Under the pieces are notes generated by a model, which saw only the letters and a list, made by a program, of their open reading frames with translations, was not told where the DNA came from and searched no databases. DNA of 64,000 bases from JAXDJJ01 sp034665745 (lineage in GTDB: Bacteria > Actinomycetota > CADDZG01 > WHSQ01), in assembly GCA_034665745.1 (NCBI GenBank), contig JAXDJJ010000078.1:39874-103873 (forward strand). Reading direction: 5' to 3'. The translations under genes and the position numbers were made by a program. Every line of letters begins with the position of its first letter. Position 1 is the first letter of the stretch. This document shows positions 1-8,038 of this stretch, one piece after another.

Positions 1-211
1 CGACGCCCTCGAACGACGCGATCTCGGCGGCGATCCGGTCGGCCAGCGGGGCCCCGCGGGTTCGGATCCCGACGATCACGAGGTCGTCGGTCCCCTTGTT
101 GCGCTCGACGATCTCGTGAGCGACGCGAGTGAGAGCACGCTTCACGTCGTCGGGCTCCATGACCCGGGCCTTCAGGGCGAAATCGGTATCGGTCGATGCG
201 GTCCCGGACAC
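1..211 (-). CDS. pyrR: PyrR bifunctional regulator / uracil phosphoribosyltransferase (5' part, cut by window edge)
   Basis: Only the first 70 codons are in the window. They read as the PyrR N-terminus: the stretch RALTRVAHEIVERN followed by VGIRTRGAPLADRIA is typical of the family. PyrR is an RNA-binding regulator of the pyrimidine operon, controlled by UMP/UTP, and usually has uracil phosphoribosyltransferase activity. I chose the GTG at 209-211 because GGGGAGG lies 9 nt upstream; the first ATG (158-160) would drop residues that align with the family. This GTG shares its G with the stop of a small leader ORF (211-264). The SD lies in the 3' arm of a terminator-like hairpin, so both transcription and translation of pyrR can depend on leader structure. 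Pyrimidine genes probably follow outside the window. Confidence 0.93.
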   Translation of the reverse strand, partial: MSGTASTDTDFALKARVMEPDDVKRALTRVAHEIVERNKGTDDLVIVGIRTRGAPLADRIAAEIASFEGV

Positions 212-264
212 TAAAAAACGCCTCCCCACGAGGGGGAAGCGCCGTATGGGTAGATAGAACTCAA
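211..264 (-). CDS. Candidate 17-aa leader ORF of the pyr operon
   Basis: A TTG codon (262-264) is preceded at 5 nt by AAAGGAG (270-276). The frame runs 17 codons (TTG-start, S, S, I, Y, P, Y, G, A, S, P, S, W, G, G, V, F) to TAG at 211-213, whose last base is the first base of the pyrR GTG. Two details make it more than a chance ORF. Its SD is inside the 3' strand of the PyrR-binding hairpin (271-303), and its last 8 or so codons cover the whole terminator hairpin (213-241). PyrR binding would hide the SD; translation would melt the terminator and deliver ribosomes to pyrR by stop/start overlap. The peptide sequence probably does not matter. This is inference from layout; a TTG start is the weakest point. 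Confidence 0.5.
   Translation of the reverse strand: MSSIYPYGASPSWGGVF
213..241 (-). terminator. Intrinsic terminator / attenuator in the pyrR leader
   Basis: On the minus strand CGCUUCCCC (241-233) pairs with GGGGAGGCG (227-219), 9 bp with one G-U pair, around loop CUCGU, followed at once by six U (218-213). The pyrR start follows 1 nt after the U-run, and the pyrR SD (GGGGAGG) is the 3' arm. The hairpin can therefore stop transcription and also hide the ribosome binding site. Confidence 0.8.
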
Positions 265-270
265 GAGCAC

Positions 271-303
271 TCCTTTCCGACCTCACAGGGCCGGGTTAAA
301 GGA
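271..303 (-). promoter_or_regulatory. PyrR-binding RNA hairpin
   Basis: The minus-strand RNA has outer arms UCCUUU and AAAGGA, an inner stem CGGCC/GGUCG, a purine-containing internal bulge and an apical loop CUGUGA running into GG. This matches the layout of PyrR-binding loops (conserved AGAGAGG-like loop and CCUUUAA/AAGG lower stem) and resembles mycobacterial pyr leaders. The 3' arm contains AAAGGAG, the SD of the leader ORF. It begins 16 nt downstream of the stop of the preceding membrane-protein gene. Confidence 0.82.
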
Positions 304-319
304 CGTTTACGTAGCCAGA

Positions 320-1480
320 TTACACCTCTGTCGTTACCGGGGGCAAGGGGGAACCGGGTACCTCCACGTCGCCCTCCTTCGCGTTCGGCTGATCGTCGGC
401 CGGTAGAACCTCGTCGGCAGGAAGCTTCACCAGGAGGGCGCAGATAACGACGCCCAGAACGGGAGTCCAGGTAGCGGAAGGCCATAACAGCAACCACAGG
501 CAGGCGATCAGCAGCAGCCGCCACAATTCCAGCTTCCACTTGATGACTGCAACGATCCCGACGATCGTGAGCGCCTGAACGGGCACCCAGTAATAAGGGA
601 TCCCGACCGGATCGGTCCACACGCGAGCTAGAACCAGCATCAGCGGAACTGCCCATGTCGCGTGGGTCGTTCTGGGCCTGAGCCACCACACCGACAGAAG
701 GCCCATGGCGACCACGAAAAGGCCCTGGAACAATCGACCGCCCCACCCGAACGCCTCACCAACGGTTACGAAGGGAGCGATCGGCCCCACATCTCGGTGC
801 ACGATCCAGTGGAAGTCGAACGTGTTGACTTCACCGAAGAGGAAGAAGGGACCGTAGATGATCAAGGAGCCGACTACCGCGGCTGCAGCACCCCGAGCGG
901 CAACGCGCCAGTTCGGCGACAACAGCAGACCGATGACCCCGAAGATCGCCCAGGTCTTCAACCCCAACCCCAGAGCGACAAGCAGCCCCGCCCGCAGGGG
1001 GCGCTCCCGCGCAGCAGCTCGGGCAGCACCAACCCACAACAATGGGATCAGTCCCTCGGAGAAGTGGCCGGTTGCGAATGCGTTCCAGGTCAAGCCCAGC
1101 GCCACGGCCGCAACGATCACCGCTACATCCGGCCAGATCCGATCCTTCAAGGGTTGAACGATCCTGGCGGTAACCACGAGTGCGGCCGTAAGGCCCACTT
1201 CGATCGCAACCGCACCGATGTGGGCGGGATTGATGTTGAGGAAGAAGCCGACCTTGTCGAACACGGCAAAGGCCAGGACGTGCAAAGGGCCGACCTGCAA
1301 TTCGGGGTCCGAGAAGAGCTGCAACCATCGCGCTGAGAAAAGGATGCGTCCTTGGAAGAAGAAATAGGGAGTGTCTAGGAAAAACATGTCCCGGTGTCCG
1401 TCACCCCACGCGATCAGACCCACGACCGCTAGAGCGGCTACGAGGACGCTGACCCGGATGACGCGCTGACTGACGTTCAT
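320..1480 (-). CDS. Polytopic membrane protein of unknown function
   Basis: A 386-aa protein with roughly nine or ten hydrophobic segments, a charged and proline-rich C-terminal tail (about residues 355-386) and a short basic N-terminus. The many long hydrophobic helices, the aromatic-rich first loop (LDTPYFFFQGR) and a later DFHWIVHRD loop recall polyprenol-phosphate-dependent GT-C glycosyltransferases (GT87/DUF2029-like), but I see no decisive motif, so this is only a suggestion. The ATG overlaps the nusB stop by 4 nt (ATGA), so it is translationally coupled to nusB. The pyr leader follows its stop, which means the nusB transcript could read into the pyrR attenuator. In M. tuberculosis nothing like it sits at this place that I know of. 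Confidence 0.75.
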   Translation of the reverse strand: MNVSQRVIRVSVLVAALAVVGLIAWGDGHRDMFFLDTPYFFFQGRILFSARWLQLFSDPELQVGPLHVLAFAVFDKVGFFLNINPAHIGAVAIEVGLTAALVVTARIVQPLKDRIWPDVAVIVAAVALGLTWNAFATGHFSEGLIPLLWVGAARAAARERPLRAGLLVALGLGLKTWAIFGVIGLLLSPNWRVAARGAAAAVVGSLIIYGPFFLFGEVNTFDFHWIVHRDVGPIAPFVTVGEAFGWGGRLFQGLFVVAMGLLSVWWLRPRTTHATWAVPLMLVLARVWTDPVGIPYYWVPVQALTIVGIVAVIKWKLELWRLLLIACLWLLLWPSATWTPVLGVVICALLVKLPADEVLPADDQPNAKEGDVEVPGSPLPPVTTEV

Positions 1481-1935
1481 CCCGAGGCTCGCTCGGTTTC
1501 GACTATCCGGCCGAGTAGACCGTTCACGAAACGCCCCGAGTCATCGGTGGACAAGGACTTCACAAGCTCAACGGCTTCGTTGATCGCTACTGCGACAGGG
1601 ACGTCTTCGACCCACAAGAGCTCGAATATCGCGATCCTGATCACTGTTCTGTCGATAACCGGCATCCGATCGATCGCCCATCGATCGGTGTATCGGGAGA
1701 TCAAGGCATCGATCTCGGCGTGATGCTCCTGCACCCCTTCCACGAGACCACGTGCGTAGCTCACTACCTCGGTCGATGCCTCGTCGAGAGTGGCGCCCGC
1801 ATCATCATCGGAGCCGGGACGAACGCGGCCCTCGGCACGTTGGATCTCGAAGGTTGCTACGGGAAGGCGGCCCCGGATCTCACCCTCATACAGAGCATCA
1901 ACGGCAAGCTTGCGCGATTCTCGGCGACCTTTCAA
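1477..1935 (-). CDS. nusB: Transcription antitermination factor NusB
   Basis: 152 aa, normal length for NusB. It has the N-terminal RR.SRKLAVDALYEGE helix, a central acidic insertion (about 37-50), and the family's strong C-terminal run: DRMPVIDRTVIRIAIFELL, VPVAVAINEAVELVK and FVNGLLGRI. NusB binds boxA RNA with NusE (S10) and supports rRNA antitermination. Located 16 nt downstream of efp, an order (pepQ-efp-nusB) shared with mycobacteria. Overlaps the next gene by 4 nt. Confidence 0.96.
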   Translation of the reverse strand: MKGRRESRKLAVDALYEGEIRGRLPVATFEIQRAEGRVRPGSDDDAGATLDEASTEVVSYARGLVEGVQEHHAEIDALISRYTDRWAIDRMPVIDRTVIRIAIFELLWVEDVPVAVAINEAVELVKSLSTDDSGRFVNGLLGRIVETERASG

Positions 1936-1951
1936 GCCCGAGCGTGTTCCC

Positions 1952-2509
1952 TCACGCGCGCGACATGTATTCGCCGGTGCGGGTATCGACCTTGATCTTC
2001 TCGCCCTTTTCGATGAACAAGGGAACCTGCACTACCGCACCCGTCTCGACCGTCGCCGGTTTCAACGCGCCCGATACGCGATCTCCCTTCGCACCAGGCT
2101 CGGTATCGGTGATCTCGAGCTCGATGTTCAAGGGAAGCTCGGCACCGATCGGTGCCCCCTCGTAGACCGGGACGTTGCAGATCACGCCATCCTTCAGGAA
2201 CTTCACCGAGTCACCGAGTAGTTCGGGATCAACGTGCAACTGCTCGTAGGTCTCGTTATCCATGAATACGAGGCCGGCATCGTCCTTGTAGAGGTATTGC
2301 ATCTCTCGCTTGTCCAGGACGGCGAGGTTGACCTTCTCGTCTGCTCTGAAGGTCCGTTCGACCACCGCCCCAGTCTTCACGTTCTTGAGTTTGGTCTTGA
2401 CGAATGCCTGACCTTTGCCGGGTTTGACGTGCTGGTAGTAGGTGATGGTGAACAGCTTGCCCTCGATCTCAAGTGTCTGGCCGGGGCGCATGTCGTTCGT
2501 AGAAACCAC
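1952..2509 (-). CDS. efp: Translation elongation factor P
   Basis: 185 aa, the usual EF-P length. Begins VVSTNDMRPGQTLEIEG and ends with the OB-fold domain carrying GDRVSGALKPATVETGAVVQVPLFI, both family hallmarks. EF-P enters the E site of ribosomes stalled at polyproline and stimulates peptide bond formation. The loop that is post-translationally modified in some bacteria reads PGKGQAF here, with Lys at the tip. I placed the start at GTG 2507-2509 because AGGAGGG stands 8 nt upstream; the reading frame stays open further upstream but that part overlaps the peptidase gene and has no homology. Several proline-rich proteins in this window (poly-Pro tail at 20258, the Pro-Glu-Pro region at 21164) would need EF-P. 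Confidence 0.97.
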   Translation of the reverse strand: MVSTNDMRPGQTLEIEGKLFTITYYQHVKPGKGQAFVKTKLKNVKTGAVVERTFRADEKVNLAVLDKREMQYLYKDDAGLVFMDNETYEQLHVDPELLGDSVKFLKDGVICNVPVYEGAPIGAELPLNIELEITDTEPGAKGDRVSGALKPATVETGAVVQVPLFIEKGEKIKVDTRTGEYMSRA

Positions 2510-2523
2510 TTCTGTTATCCCTC

Positions 2524-3594
2524 CTACAGTTCGATCAAGTGATCTTTGGGAGCCGAACCCAGAACCTCGGCCCCCGCATCCGTGACGAGAACGCAATCTT
2601 CGATACGAACGCCACCGGTGCCCGGGATGTATACGCCAGGTTCAACGGTCACGACGTCACCAGAGGCAAGCGTGTCCTCGGAGATCCGATGCAACCGGGG
2701 TGCCTCGTGGATGTCGAGCCCGACGCCGTGCCCAAGCCCGTGGCCGAACCGATCTCCGTAACCCGCCGCGTCGATGACATCGCGCGCAGCCTTGTCGACA
2801 TCGGCGCCCTTAACTCCGGGCCCCACCGCTTCGATCCCCCGGTTGTGAGCCTCCAGGACGAGTGCGTACAACTCATGCTGCTCGTCCGATGCGCCTCCAA
2901 GCACGACGGTGCGGGTGAGGTCCGAGCAGTAGCCCGCGAATGTGCACCCGAAGTCCAACAACACGAGATCGCCCTTCTCGAACGTGCGCTCGCCGGCGGA
3001 ATGGTGGATGTGTGCAGACAAGGGGCCCGACCCGATGATCGGAGGGAACGAGATCCCATCGGCGCCGTTCTTCCGCATGCGGACCTCGAGCTCGAGAGCG
3101 ATGTCGCGCTCGATAGCTCCGGGGACCAGTCGATCGAGGATCCATGAGAACGCCTCGTCACCGATCCGGATCGCCTCTCGGATCGAGGCGATCTCGCTCG
3201 CGTCCTTGGTGCGACGGAGTTCCTCCACCATCCCTGTGGTCGTTATGAGATCGAGGCCGAGTCTCGACTGTAGGTCGTCCCTTTCCGTCAAGGTCATCGA
3301 GCCCTCGATCCCGAGCCGCACGATGCTCTGGGCCTTGAGTCGATCTCCGAGGAGGTCAGTGAGGCGCGCTGGATAGATCGCGATCTCGGCCCCCGTCACC
3401 ATGTCGCCGGCTTTGCCTTCGTAGCGGGGGTCCGTGAAGAACACGGCTCCGGATGCGCTTACGAGGACCTGACCGTTCGTGCCCGAGAAGCCCGTCAGAT
3501 ATCTGACGTTCGTGAGGTTCGTTACGAGCAACGCATCGATGCCTGCCGTCGTCAGCCCAGAACGAACCGCTTGGATCCTGTCGATGGTGGTCAC
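2524..3594 (-). CDS. pepQ: Xaa-Pro aminopeptidase / dipeptidase (M24B)
   Basis: 356 aa with an N-terminal creatinase-like domain (about 1-128) and a C-terminal pita-bread metallopeptidase domain. The five dinuclear metal ligands are all present: D214 (LLDFG), D225 (CSDLTRT), H289 (GHGLGHGVG), E318 (TVEPGVY) and E332 (RIED). It removes residues before or after proline from peptides in the cytoplasm. The gene lies 14 nt upstream of the efp start and 1 nt after aroQ, in the conserved aroQ-pepQ-efp-nusB order. Whether it acts on dipeptides or longer chains cannot be read from sequence. Confidence 0.95.
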   Translation of the reverse strand: MTTIDRIQAVRSGLTTAGIDALLVTNLTNVRYLTGFSGTNGQVLVSASGAVFFTDPRYEGKAGDMVTGAEIAIYPARLTDLLGDRLKAQSIVRLGIEGSMTLTERDDLQSRLGLDLITTTGMVEELRRTKDASEIASIREAIRIGDEAFSWILDRLVPGAIERDIALELEVRMRKNGADGISFPPIIGSGPLSAHIHHSAGERTFEKGDLVLLDFGCTFAGYCSDLTRTVVLGGASDEQHELYALVLEAHNRGIEAVGPGVKGADVDKAARDVIDAAGYGDRFGHGLGHGVGLDIHEAPRLHRISEDTLASGDVVTVEPGVYIPGTGGVRIEDCVLVTDAGAEVLGSAPKDHLIEL

Positions 3595-3595
3595 G

Positions 3596-4027
3596 CTAGG
3601 AGATTAGGCCCTTCAGAAGCCTCAGGGCAGCAACGTAGGAATCCGCACCGAAACCGGCGACTATCCCTGCAGTCGCCTCGGCCGTGACCGAGCGACGACG
3701 CCATGGCTCTCGGGCGTGGATGTTCGAGAGGTGCACCTCGATCACCGGGTACGGAACGGCCCGGATCGCGTCTGCGATCGCCCGGCTGGTATGCGAATAC
3801 GCGGCAGGATTGAGAACCGCACCACCGACCGAATCGATCGCGGCATGCAAGCGCTCGATGATCTCGCCCTCGCGGGCGGTTTGCAGGATCTCTACCTCGA
3901 GTCCCAACTCCTTGGCAGCTCCCGAGATCGCTTCGTTCACCTCATCGAGGGTCTGCTCGCCGTAGACCGTGAGCTCTCTCGTCCCCAACCGGTCCAGGTT
4001 GGGGCCGTGGATCACAAGGACCTTCAT
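3596..4027 (-). CDS. aroQ: 3-dehydroquinate dehydratase, type II
   Basis: 143 aa, standard for the dodecameric type II enzyme. Contains IHGPNLDRLGTRE, the catalytic Tyr22 in the mobile lid (LTVYG), NPAAYSHTSRAI and EVHLSNIHAREPWRRRS. It converts 3-dehydroquinate to 3-dehydroshikimate in the shikimate pathway. It starts within the last codons of aroKB (4-nt ATGA overlap), so synthesis is coupled. aroE, the next step in the pathway, is 19 kb away on the far side of the pilus cluster. Confidence 0.97.
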   Translation of the reverse strand: MKVLVIHGPNLDRLGTRELTVYGEQTLDEVNEAISGAAKELGLEVEILQTAREGEIIERLHAAIDSVGGAVLNPAAYSHTSRAIADAIRAVPYPVIEVHLSNIHAREPWRRRSVTAEATAGIVAGFGADSYVAALRLLKGLIS

Positions 4028-5586
4028 GTCGTCACACTCCTCAATGCGGTTTCGATCTGATCGTCGGTCGCGGCGATCCCCGTCCGCGCGGAGCCGAGGT
4101 CATCGAGCAGCACGAACCTCATCTGGCCACGGTGTTTCTTGTCCTGCTTCAAGGCCTTGACCGTCGCCGCCACGTCCAAGGGGGCCGCGGTCGGAAGGCC
4201 CACGGCTTCGAGCGGACCACGATGAGACTCGATCGCGCTCTGGTCCAGCATCCCCAGATCGACGGCGAGGTTGGCGGCCGCCATCATGCCGACGCCGATC
4301 GCCTCGCCATGACGCATCCCCGTGACGTGCTCGATCGCATGACCGAAGGTGTGCCCGTAGTTCAGAACCTCGCGCCGGCCATCCTCGTTCTCGTCGGCTG
4401 CCACTATGGCGGCTTTGATGCTCACCGACCTTCGAACGATGGTACCGAGGGCGTCCTCGTCGCGCCCGAACAGAGCACCTACCTCCGCGACGACGGTGGC
4501 CAACAGGCCGGGATCGGCGATCAATCCGTACTTGATCACCTCCGCCAGCCCGGAGCGGAAGTCTTCCTCGGGGAGCGACCGCAACAGCGAGACATCGCAG
4601 ATCACGCCGACGGGCTGATAGATGGTGCCGACGAGGTTCTTGCCTAACGGAAGGTTCAGTGCTGTCTTTCCTCCGACCGCGGCATCCACCTGCGCGAGCA
4701 AGGTGGTTGGGACGTGGAGAACCCGTGTCCCGCGGTGGTAGATCGAAGCGATGAACCCGGCAAGGTCGCACACGACGCCGCCGCCGAACCCGACGACGAG
4801 ATCGGATCGATGTGCCTGCATCCGAGCGAGGTCCTCGAGTAGTCCCGTAGCGACGTCGAAACCCTTGCTGGCTTCGCCCTCATCCACAGTGAGTACCGAG
4901 ACTTCGAGACCCTCCGCTGCCAACGAGTCGACCAAAGGCTTCGCGCTCGCGGCCAGGTGAGGGTGTGTGATCACCGCTGCTTGGGCGCCCCCCGAGATAT
5001 CGACGAGTTGGCCGGTCTGACCGGAGATGTCGGCGCCGACGAGCACCTGATACGAACGAGAGCCAAGGTCGACGTTGACGCGTGAGGGTCCGGTAGTGGT
5101 CTTCAGCCCACCAGCCTCGATGATCCTGTCAGCGGCCTGAGCCGCCGTGAGGTCCGTCGTGTCGACAACAAGACTCGCTACGTGTGCATAGACGTCCTTG
5201 CGTCCCTCGAACAGGGCCTTGGGATCTGCGAAATGAAGCAGCGGACGACCAGGATCTTGGCCCACGCGGTGCATCGCCTCCGGGTAGGTGACCTCGAGGT
5301 ACACACATGTGTGCCACTCGAGAGCGGCGGTGGTCGACGGATCGGAGATCGCGCCGCCGCCGATCGCAACCACAGACTCGGGGCCTTGGAGCGCGTGGGC
5401 AACGGCCTCCCTCTCGAGCGTACGAAAGGTTGCTTCACCGTCCTGTTCGAAGATGGTCCGGACCGCTCGTCCTTCGTTCGCTTCGATCGCTTCATCCGTG
5501 TCTACGAATGGGAGCCCGAGGCGCCCGGCGAGCAGACGGCCGACCGTCGTCTTTCCGGCCCCCATGAATCCGATCAAGACGATCAC
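4024..5586 (-). CDS. aroKB: Fused shikimate kinase / 3-dehydroquinate synthase
   Basis: 520 aa. Residues 1-165 are shikimate kinase: Walker A GFMGAGKTT (6-14), FVDTDEAIE and IGGGAI. Residues from about 168 are 3-dehydroquinate synthase: GFGGGVVCDLAGF (267-279), VPTTLLAQVDAAVGGKT, metal ligand region GLAEVIKYG (Glu349) and GHTFGHAIEH. The two enzymes are non-consecutive steps of the shikimate pathway. They are separate neighbouring genes in M. tuberculosis; fusions are known in some other bacteria. I start at GTG 5584-5586, which overlaps the aroC stop by 4 nt and puts the P-loop at the expected distance; the open frame upstream lies inside aroC and has no similarity. The join around 160-168 is a short unstructured linker (LKTTTGPS). 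Confidence 0.96.
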   Translation of the reverse strand: MIVLIGFMGAGKTTVGRLLAGRLGLPFVDTDEAIEANEGRAVRTIFEQDGEATFRTLEREAVAHALQGPESVVAIGGGAISDPSTTAALEWHTCVYLEVTYPEAMHRVGQDPGRPLLHFADPKALFEGRKDVYAHVASLVVDTTDLTAAQAADRIIEAGGLKTTTGPSRVNVDLGSRSYQVLVGADISGQTGQLVDISGGAQAAVITHPHLAASAKPLVDSLAAEGLEVSVLTVDEGEASKGFDVATGLLEDLARMQAHRSDLVVGFGGGVVCDLAGFIASIYHRGTRVLHVPTTLLAQVDAAVGGKTALNLPLGKNLVGTIYQPVGVICDVSLLRSLPEEDFRSGLAEVIKYGLIADPGLLATVVAEVGALFGRDEDALGTIVRRSVSIKAAIVAADENEDGRREVLNYGHTFGHAIEHVTGMRHGEAIGVGMMAAANLAVDLGMLDQSAIESHRGPLEAVGLPTAAPLDVAATVKALKQDKKHRGQMRFVLLDDLGSARTGIAATDDQIETALRSVTT

Positions 5587-6743
5587 TGTGGGCGCCTCGC
5601 ATCGGTCCGTTCCCGGTACCGCTCGACCGCTTGTTCGAGATCTCCCATCGTGTCGCCGCCGAACATCTCGAGCACCGCATCCGCGAGGACAAGGGCGACG
5701 ACGGATTCGCACACCACTCCGGCTGCAGGAACGGCACACACATCGGTCCGCTCTTGGAAAGCTTCTGTGGGTTGCCCCGTGTTCATGTCGACGCTGCGCA
5801 ACCTCTTCTTCAATGTCGACAGAGGTTTCATCGCTACCCGCAGGCGCAGGGTTCCGCCGATCGTCATCCCACCCTCGGTCCCCCCCGCGCGCAACGTCGC
5901 CCGAGAGAGATCCGGCTCGATCTCGTCATGAGCCTCGCTGCCCCGCTTCGTGGCGATGTCGAAGCCATCTCCGATCTCGACACCCTTGATCGCGGGCACG
6001 GCCATCAGTGCACCGGCGAGACGCCCATCGAGCTTGCGGTCCCAGTGGACATGCGAGCCGAGGCCGGGGGGAAGACCGAACGCAAGCACTTCGATGATGC
6101 CGCCGAGCGAGTCCCCTTCGGCGCCGGCGCGATCGATCTCGGCGACCATCGCATCTGAGGCGGCCGGATCGAAGCACCGCACCGGGGATGCATCGATCGC
6201 CTCGAGGTCGGAGGCAGCAGGCGAAGGGGCTTCCGGTGAAGATGCCGCGGAACCGATCTGTACGACGTGGGACACGACGTCGACCCCGAGACGGTTCAAC
6301 AATGTCTTGGCGATAGCACCTATCGCGACGCGTGCCGCGGTCTCGCGGGCGCTGGCTCGCTCCAAGACATCACGAGCGTCATCGAATCCGTACTTGAGCA
6401 TCCCCGGGAGGTCGGCGTGGCCGGGCCGCGGTCGCGTCAGCTCACGGCCACCGGGTTCGCCTTCGACCGGCATGACGTGGGACCACTTGTCCCATTCGGT
6501 GTTCGAGATGACGATCGAAACCGGACTACCCAGTGTGGCACCAGCGCGCACGCCCGCAACGATCTCGAGGGCGTCCTTCTCTATCTTCATGCGGGGGCCG
6601 CGGCCATAGCCATGTCTCCGCCGCGCCAACTCGTCCTCGACGGCTTTGATCGAGACCGGAACGCCCGCCGGCAATCCTTCTAGGATCGCAACCAGAGCGC
6701 GGCCGTGCGACTCACCTGCCGTCAGATACCTAAGGCGTCCCAT
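5583..6743 (-). CDS. aroC: Chorismate synthase
   Basis: 386 aa, normal for the family. Starts MGRLRYLTAGESHGRALVAILEG-like with the GESHG signature; later HADLPGMLKYGFDDARDVLERASARETAARVA and the C-terminal RSVDMNTG region. It converts EPSP to chorismate using reduced FMN. It is the first gene of the aroC-aroKB-aroQ-pepQ-efp-nusB run; the gap to the pilus genes upstream is only 44 nt with no terminator visible, so pilus transcripts may read into it. Confidence 0.98.
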   Translation of the reverse strand: MGRLRYLTAGESHGRALVAILEGLPAGVPVSIKAVEDELARRRHGYGRGPRMKIEKDALEIVAGVRAGATLGSPVSIVISNTEWDKWSHVMPVEGEPGGRELTRPRPGHADLPGMLKYGFDDARDVLERASARETAARVAIGAIAKTLLNRLGVDVVSHVVQIGSAASSPEAPSPAASDLEAIDASPVRCFDPAASDAMVAEIDRAGAEGDSLGGIIEVLAFGLPPGLGSHVHWDRKLDGRLAGALMAVPAIKGVEIGDGFDIATKRGSEAHDEIEPDLSRATLRAGGTEGGMTIGGTLRLRVAMKPLSTLKKRLRSVDMNTGQPTEAFQERTDVCAVPAAGVVCESVVALVLADAVLEMFGGDTMGDLEQAVERYRERTDARRPQ

Positions 6744-6787
6744 CTAACAATCCTCGCATCGCAGGGACGCTCCTAGTCATGAGGGTC

Positions 6788-7405
6788 CTACTTAAGGATC
6801 TCTTCCCCTTCACAGAGAGAGAACTGGTCGTCGCCGAACAGCAACGACGCGCACGAGCCGGAGATAGACACGACCTCGAAGTTTTCCGCGAACCTGTCGC
6901 CTTCGCCCACCGTGTAAACGGTTCCGTCGACCTGGACACGAGCTCGATCCTCACCACCCGAACGGAACGTGTCGATCAGTCGCACGCGGTGACCGCCCAC
7001 ATCGCTACCGTTGTCGTTCGAGATGTCGCTCCCACCCGACGGCTGTCCCGTTCCGGTACCGGTTCCAGTGGTGTCGGTCGTGGTTCCGGTCGTGGCGGGG
7101 GCCGCGGCCGTGCCCGTGCCTGTGCCCGTAGAGATCAACGGCCGGAACGGATCCTTAGGAGCGAAAACCTCGAATGTCTCAACCGCTCCCTTGCCCGGCT
7201 TGCCGACCGGGGCACTGGTCTCTTCCGGTGCCGGCGCGACCGGGGTCGTGACCGGTGGAGTGAGGGCCACGGTCTCCTCCGGAGAGCCCCGCAGGAAGAC
7301 GAACCAGAGGACGATCAAGACCAGGACCAAGCCCAGCACTAGAAGAGCGGCCTGGCTGCCACTCACGCTGGGTCTCGCGTCGACCTCTTCTATCGGTGTC
7401 GCCAT
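6788..7405 (-). CDS. PilP/GspC-like pilus alignment protein (tentative)
   Basis: 205 aa: short cytoplasmic N-terminus, one membrane helix (about 19-40), a Pro/Thr linker (45-70), a low-complexity Gly-Thr stretch (about 90-125), then a small compact domain (about 135-205) with two cysteines in the last 30 residues (GSCAS and SLCEG). The pattern KDPFRPL after the linker and the topology are those of PilP/GspC-type proteins that follow pilO, and it sits 12 nt after pilO in a pilM-N-O-x row. There is no outer-membrane secretin to contact in a one-membrane cell, so its role is probably to stabilise the PilM-N-O platform. The nucleotide sequence of the linker is a GT-rich imperfect repeat, likely prone to length variation. 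Confidence 0.6.
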   Translation of the reverse strand: MATPIEEVDARPSVSGSQAALLVLGLVLVLIVLWFVFLRGSPEETVALTPPVTTPVAPAPEETSAPVGKPGKGAVETFEVFAPKDPFRPLISTGTGTGTAAAPATTGTTTDTTGTGTGTGQPSGGSDISNDNGSDVGGHRVRLIDTFRSGGEDRARVQVDGTVYTVGEGDRFAENFEVVSISGSCASLLFGDDQFSLCEGEEILK

Positions 7406-7417
7406 GATCTCTCTTCT

Positions 7418-8038
7418 CTATGGAGTCGTCGTAGGAGATGGGGTCGGGGAGGCGACCGGAGTAGTGGTCGTGCCTGTCGCGCCCACCACTGCGAGCGGTG
7501 GCTCGTAGAACACACGCGCCGCGATGGTCAGGGTGAGGCGGGTACCGAACGGCGCGGTGGACTGGACGGCCATGTTCACCGTGTCCACGCGCAGAGCTCG
7601 GTCGAGCGAGTAGAGCCTGCGCAGGAAGTCCTGCAAGGAGAAGTAGCCGCCAGCAGCCCCGATAGTTGCGCGCACCTGTGCAAGTGCGGCCCCCTCCGGC
7701 GGTCCCTTGGGCAGCTCAGGGGTGATCTGCACGAAGTCCAGTCCGGCGCGGTTGGCCGCCTCTTGGACCTGGAAGATGAAGTTTGCGAGATCGGGCTTGC
7801 CGGGGACGAAGCTACGGATCTCGGCCAGCTTCGCCTGCAGCTCGGGGGCGTGCGCCTGGAGATCCTTCAAGCGCGCAAGCTCAACCCGAAGTTGGGCAGT
7901 CTTCGTCTCTTCAGCCACGACCTCGGCCCTCACGTTCGCGAGCTCGGTCTTCTGTGGCTTGACTAAGAAGAGGTACAGCACGAAGCACGCCAGCACCACT
8001 CCAACCGTTACGATGATGAGACGACTCCGGCCCCTCAT
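7418..8038 (-). CDS. pilO: Type IV pilus inner-membrane alignment protein PilO
   Basis: 206 aa. One N-terminal membrane helix (about 6-26), a coiled coil (about 33-75), a ferredoxin-like domain, and a Thr/Pro/Ser tail. PilO pairs with PilN through the coiled coil and links the cytoplasmic PilM ring to the pilus. The start at ATG 8036-8038 overlaps the pilN stop by 4 nt; the upstream open frame lies inside pilN. Order pilM-pilN-pilO is the universal one. Confidence 0.85.
   Translation of the reverse strand: MRGRSRLIIVTVGVVLACFVLYLFLVKPQKTELANVRAEVVAEETKTAQLRVELARLKDLQAHAPELQAKLAEIRSFVPGKPDLANFIFQVQEAANRAGLDFVQITPELPKGPPEGAALAQVRATIGAAGGYFSLQDFLRRLYSLDRALRVDTVNMAVQSTAPFGTRLTLTIAARVFYEPPLAVVGATGTTTTPVASPTPSPTTTP

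Noticed and set aside
2510..2596. 29-residue N-terminal extension of EF-P
   Set aside because: It overlaps the peptidase gene, has no similarity, and a GTG with a strong SD gives the normal EF-P length. The same logic trims aspS, hisS, dtd, pdxT, pimA and aroKB.
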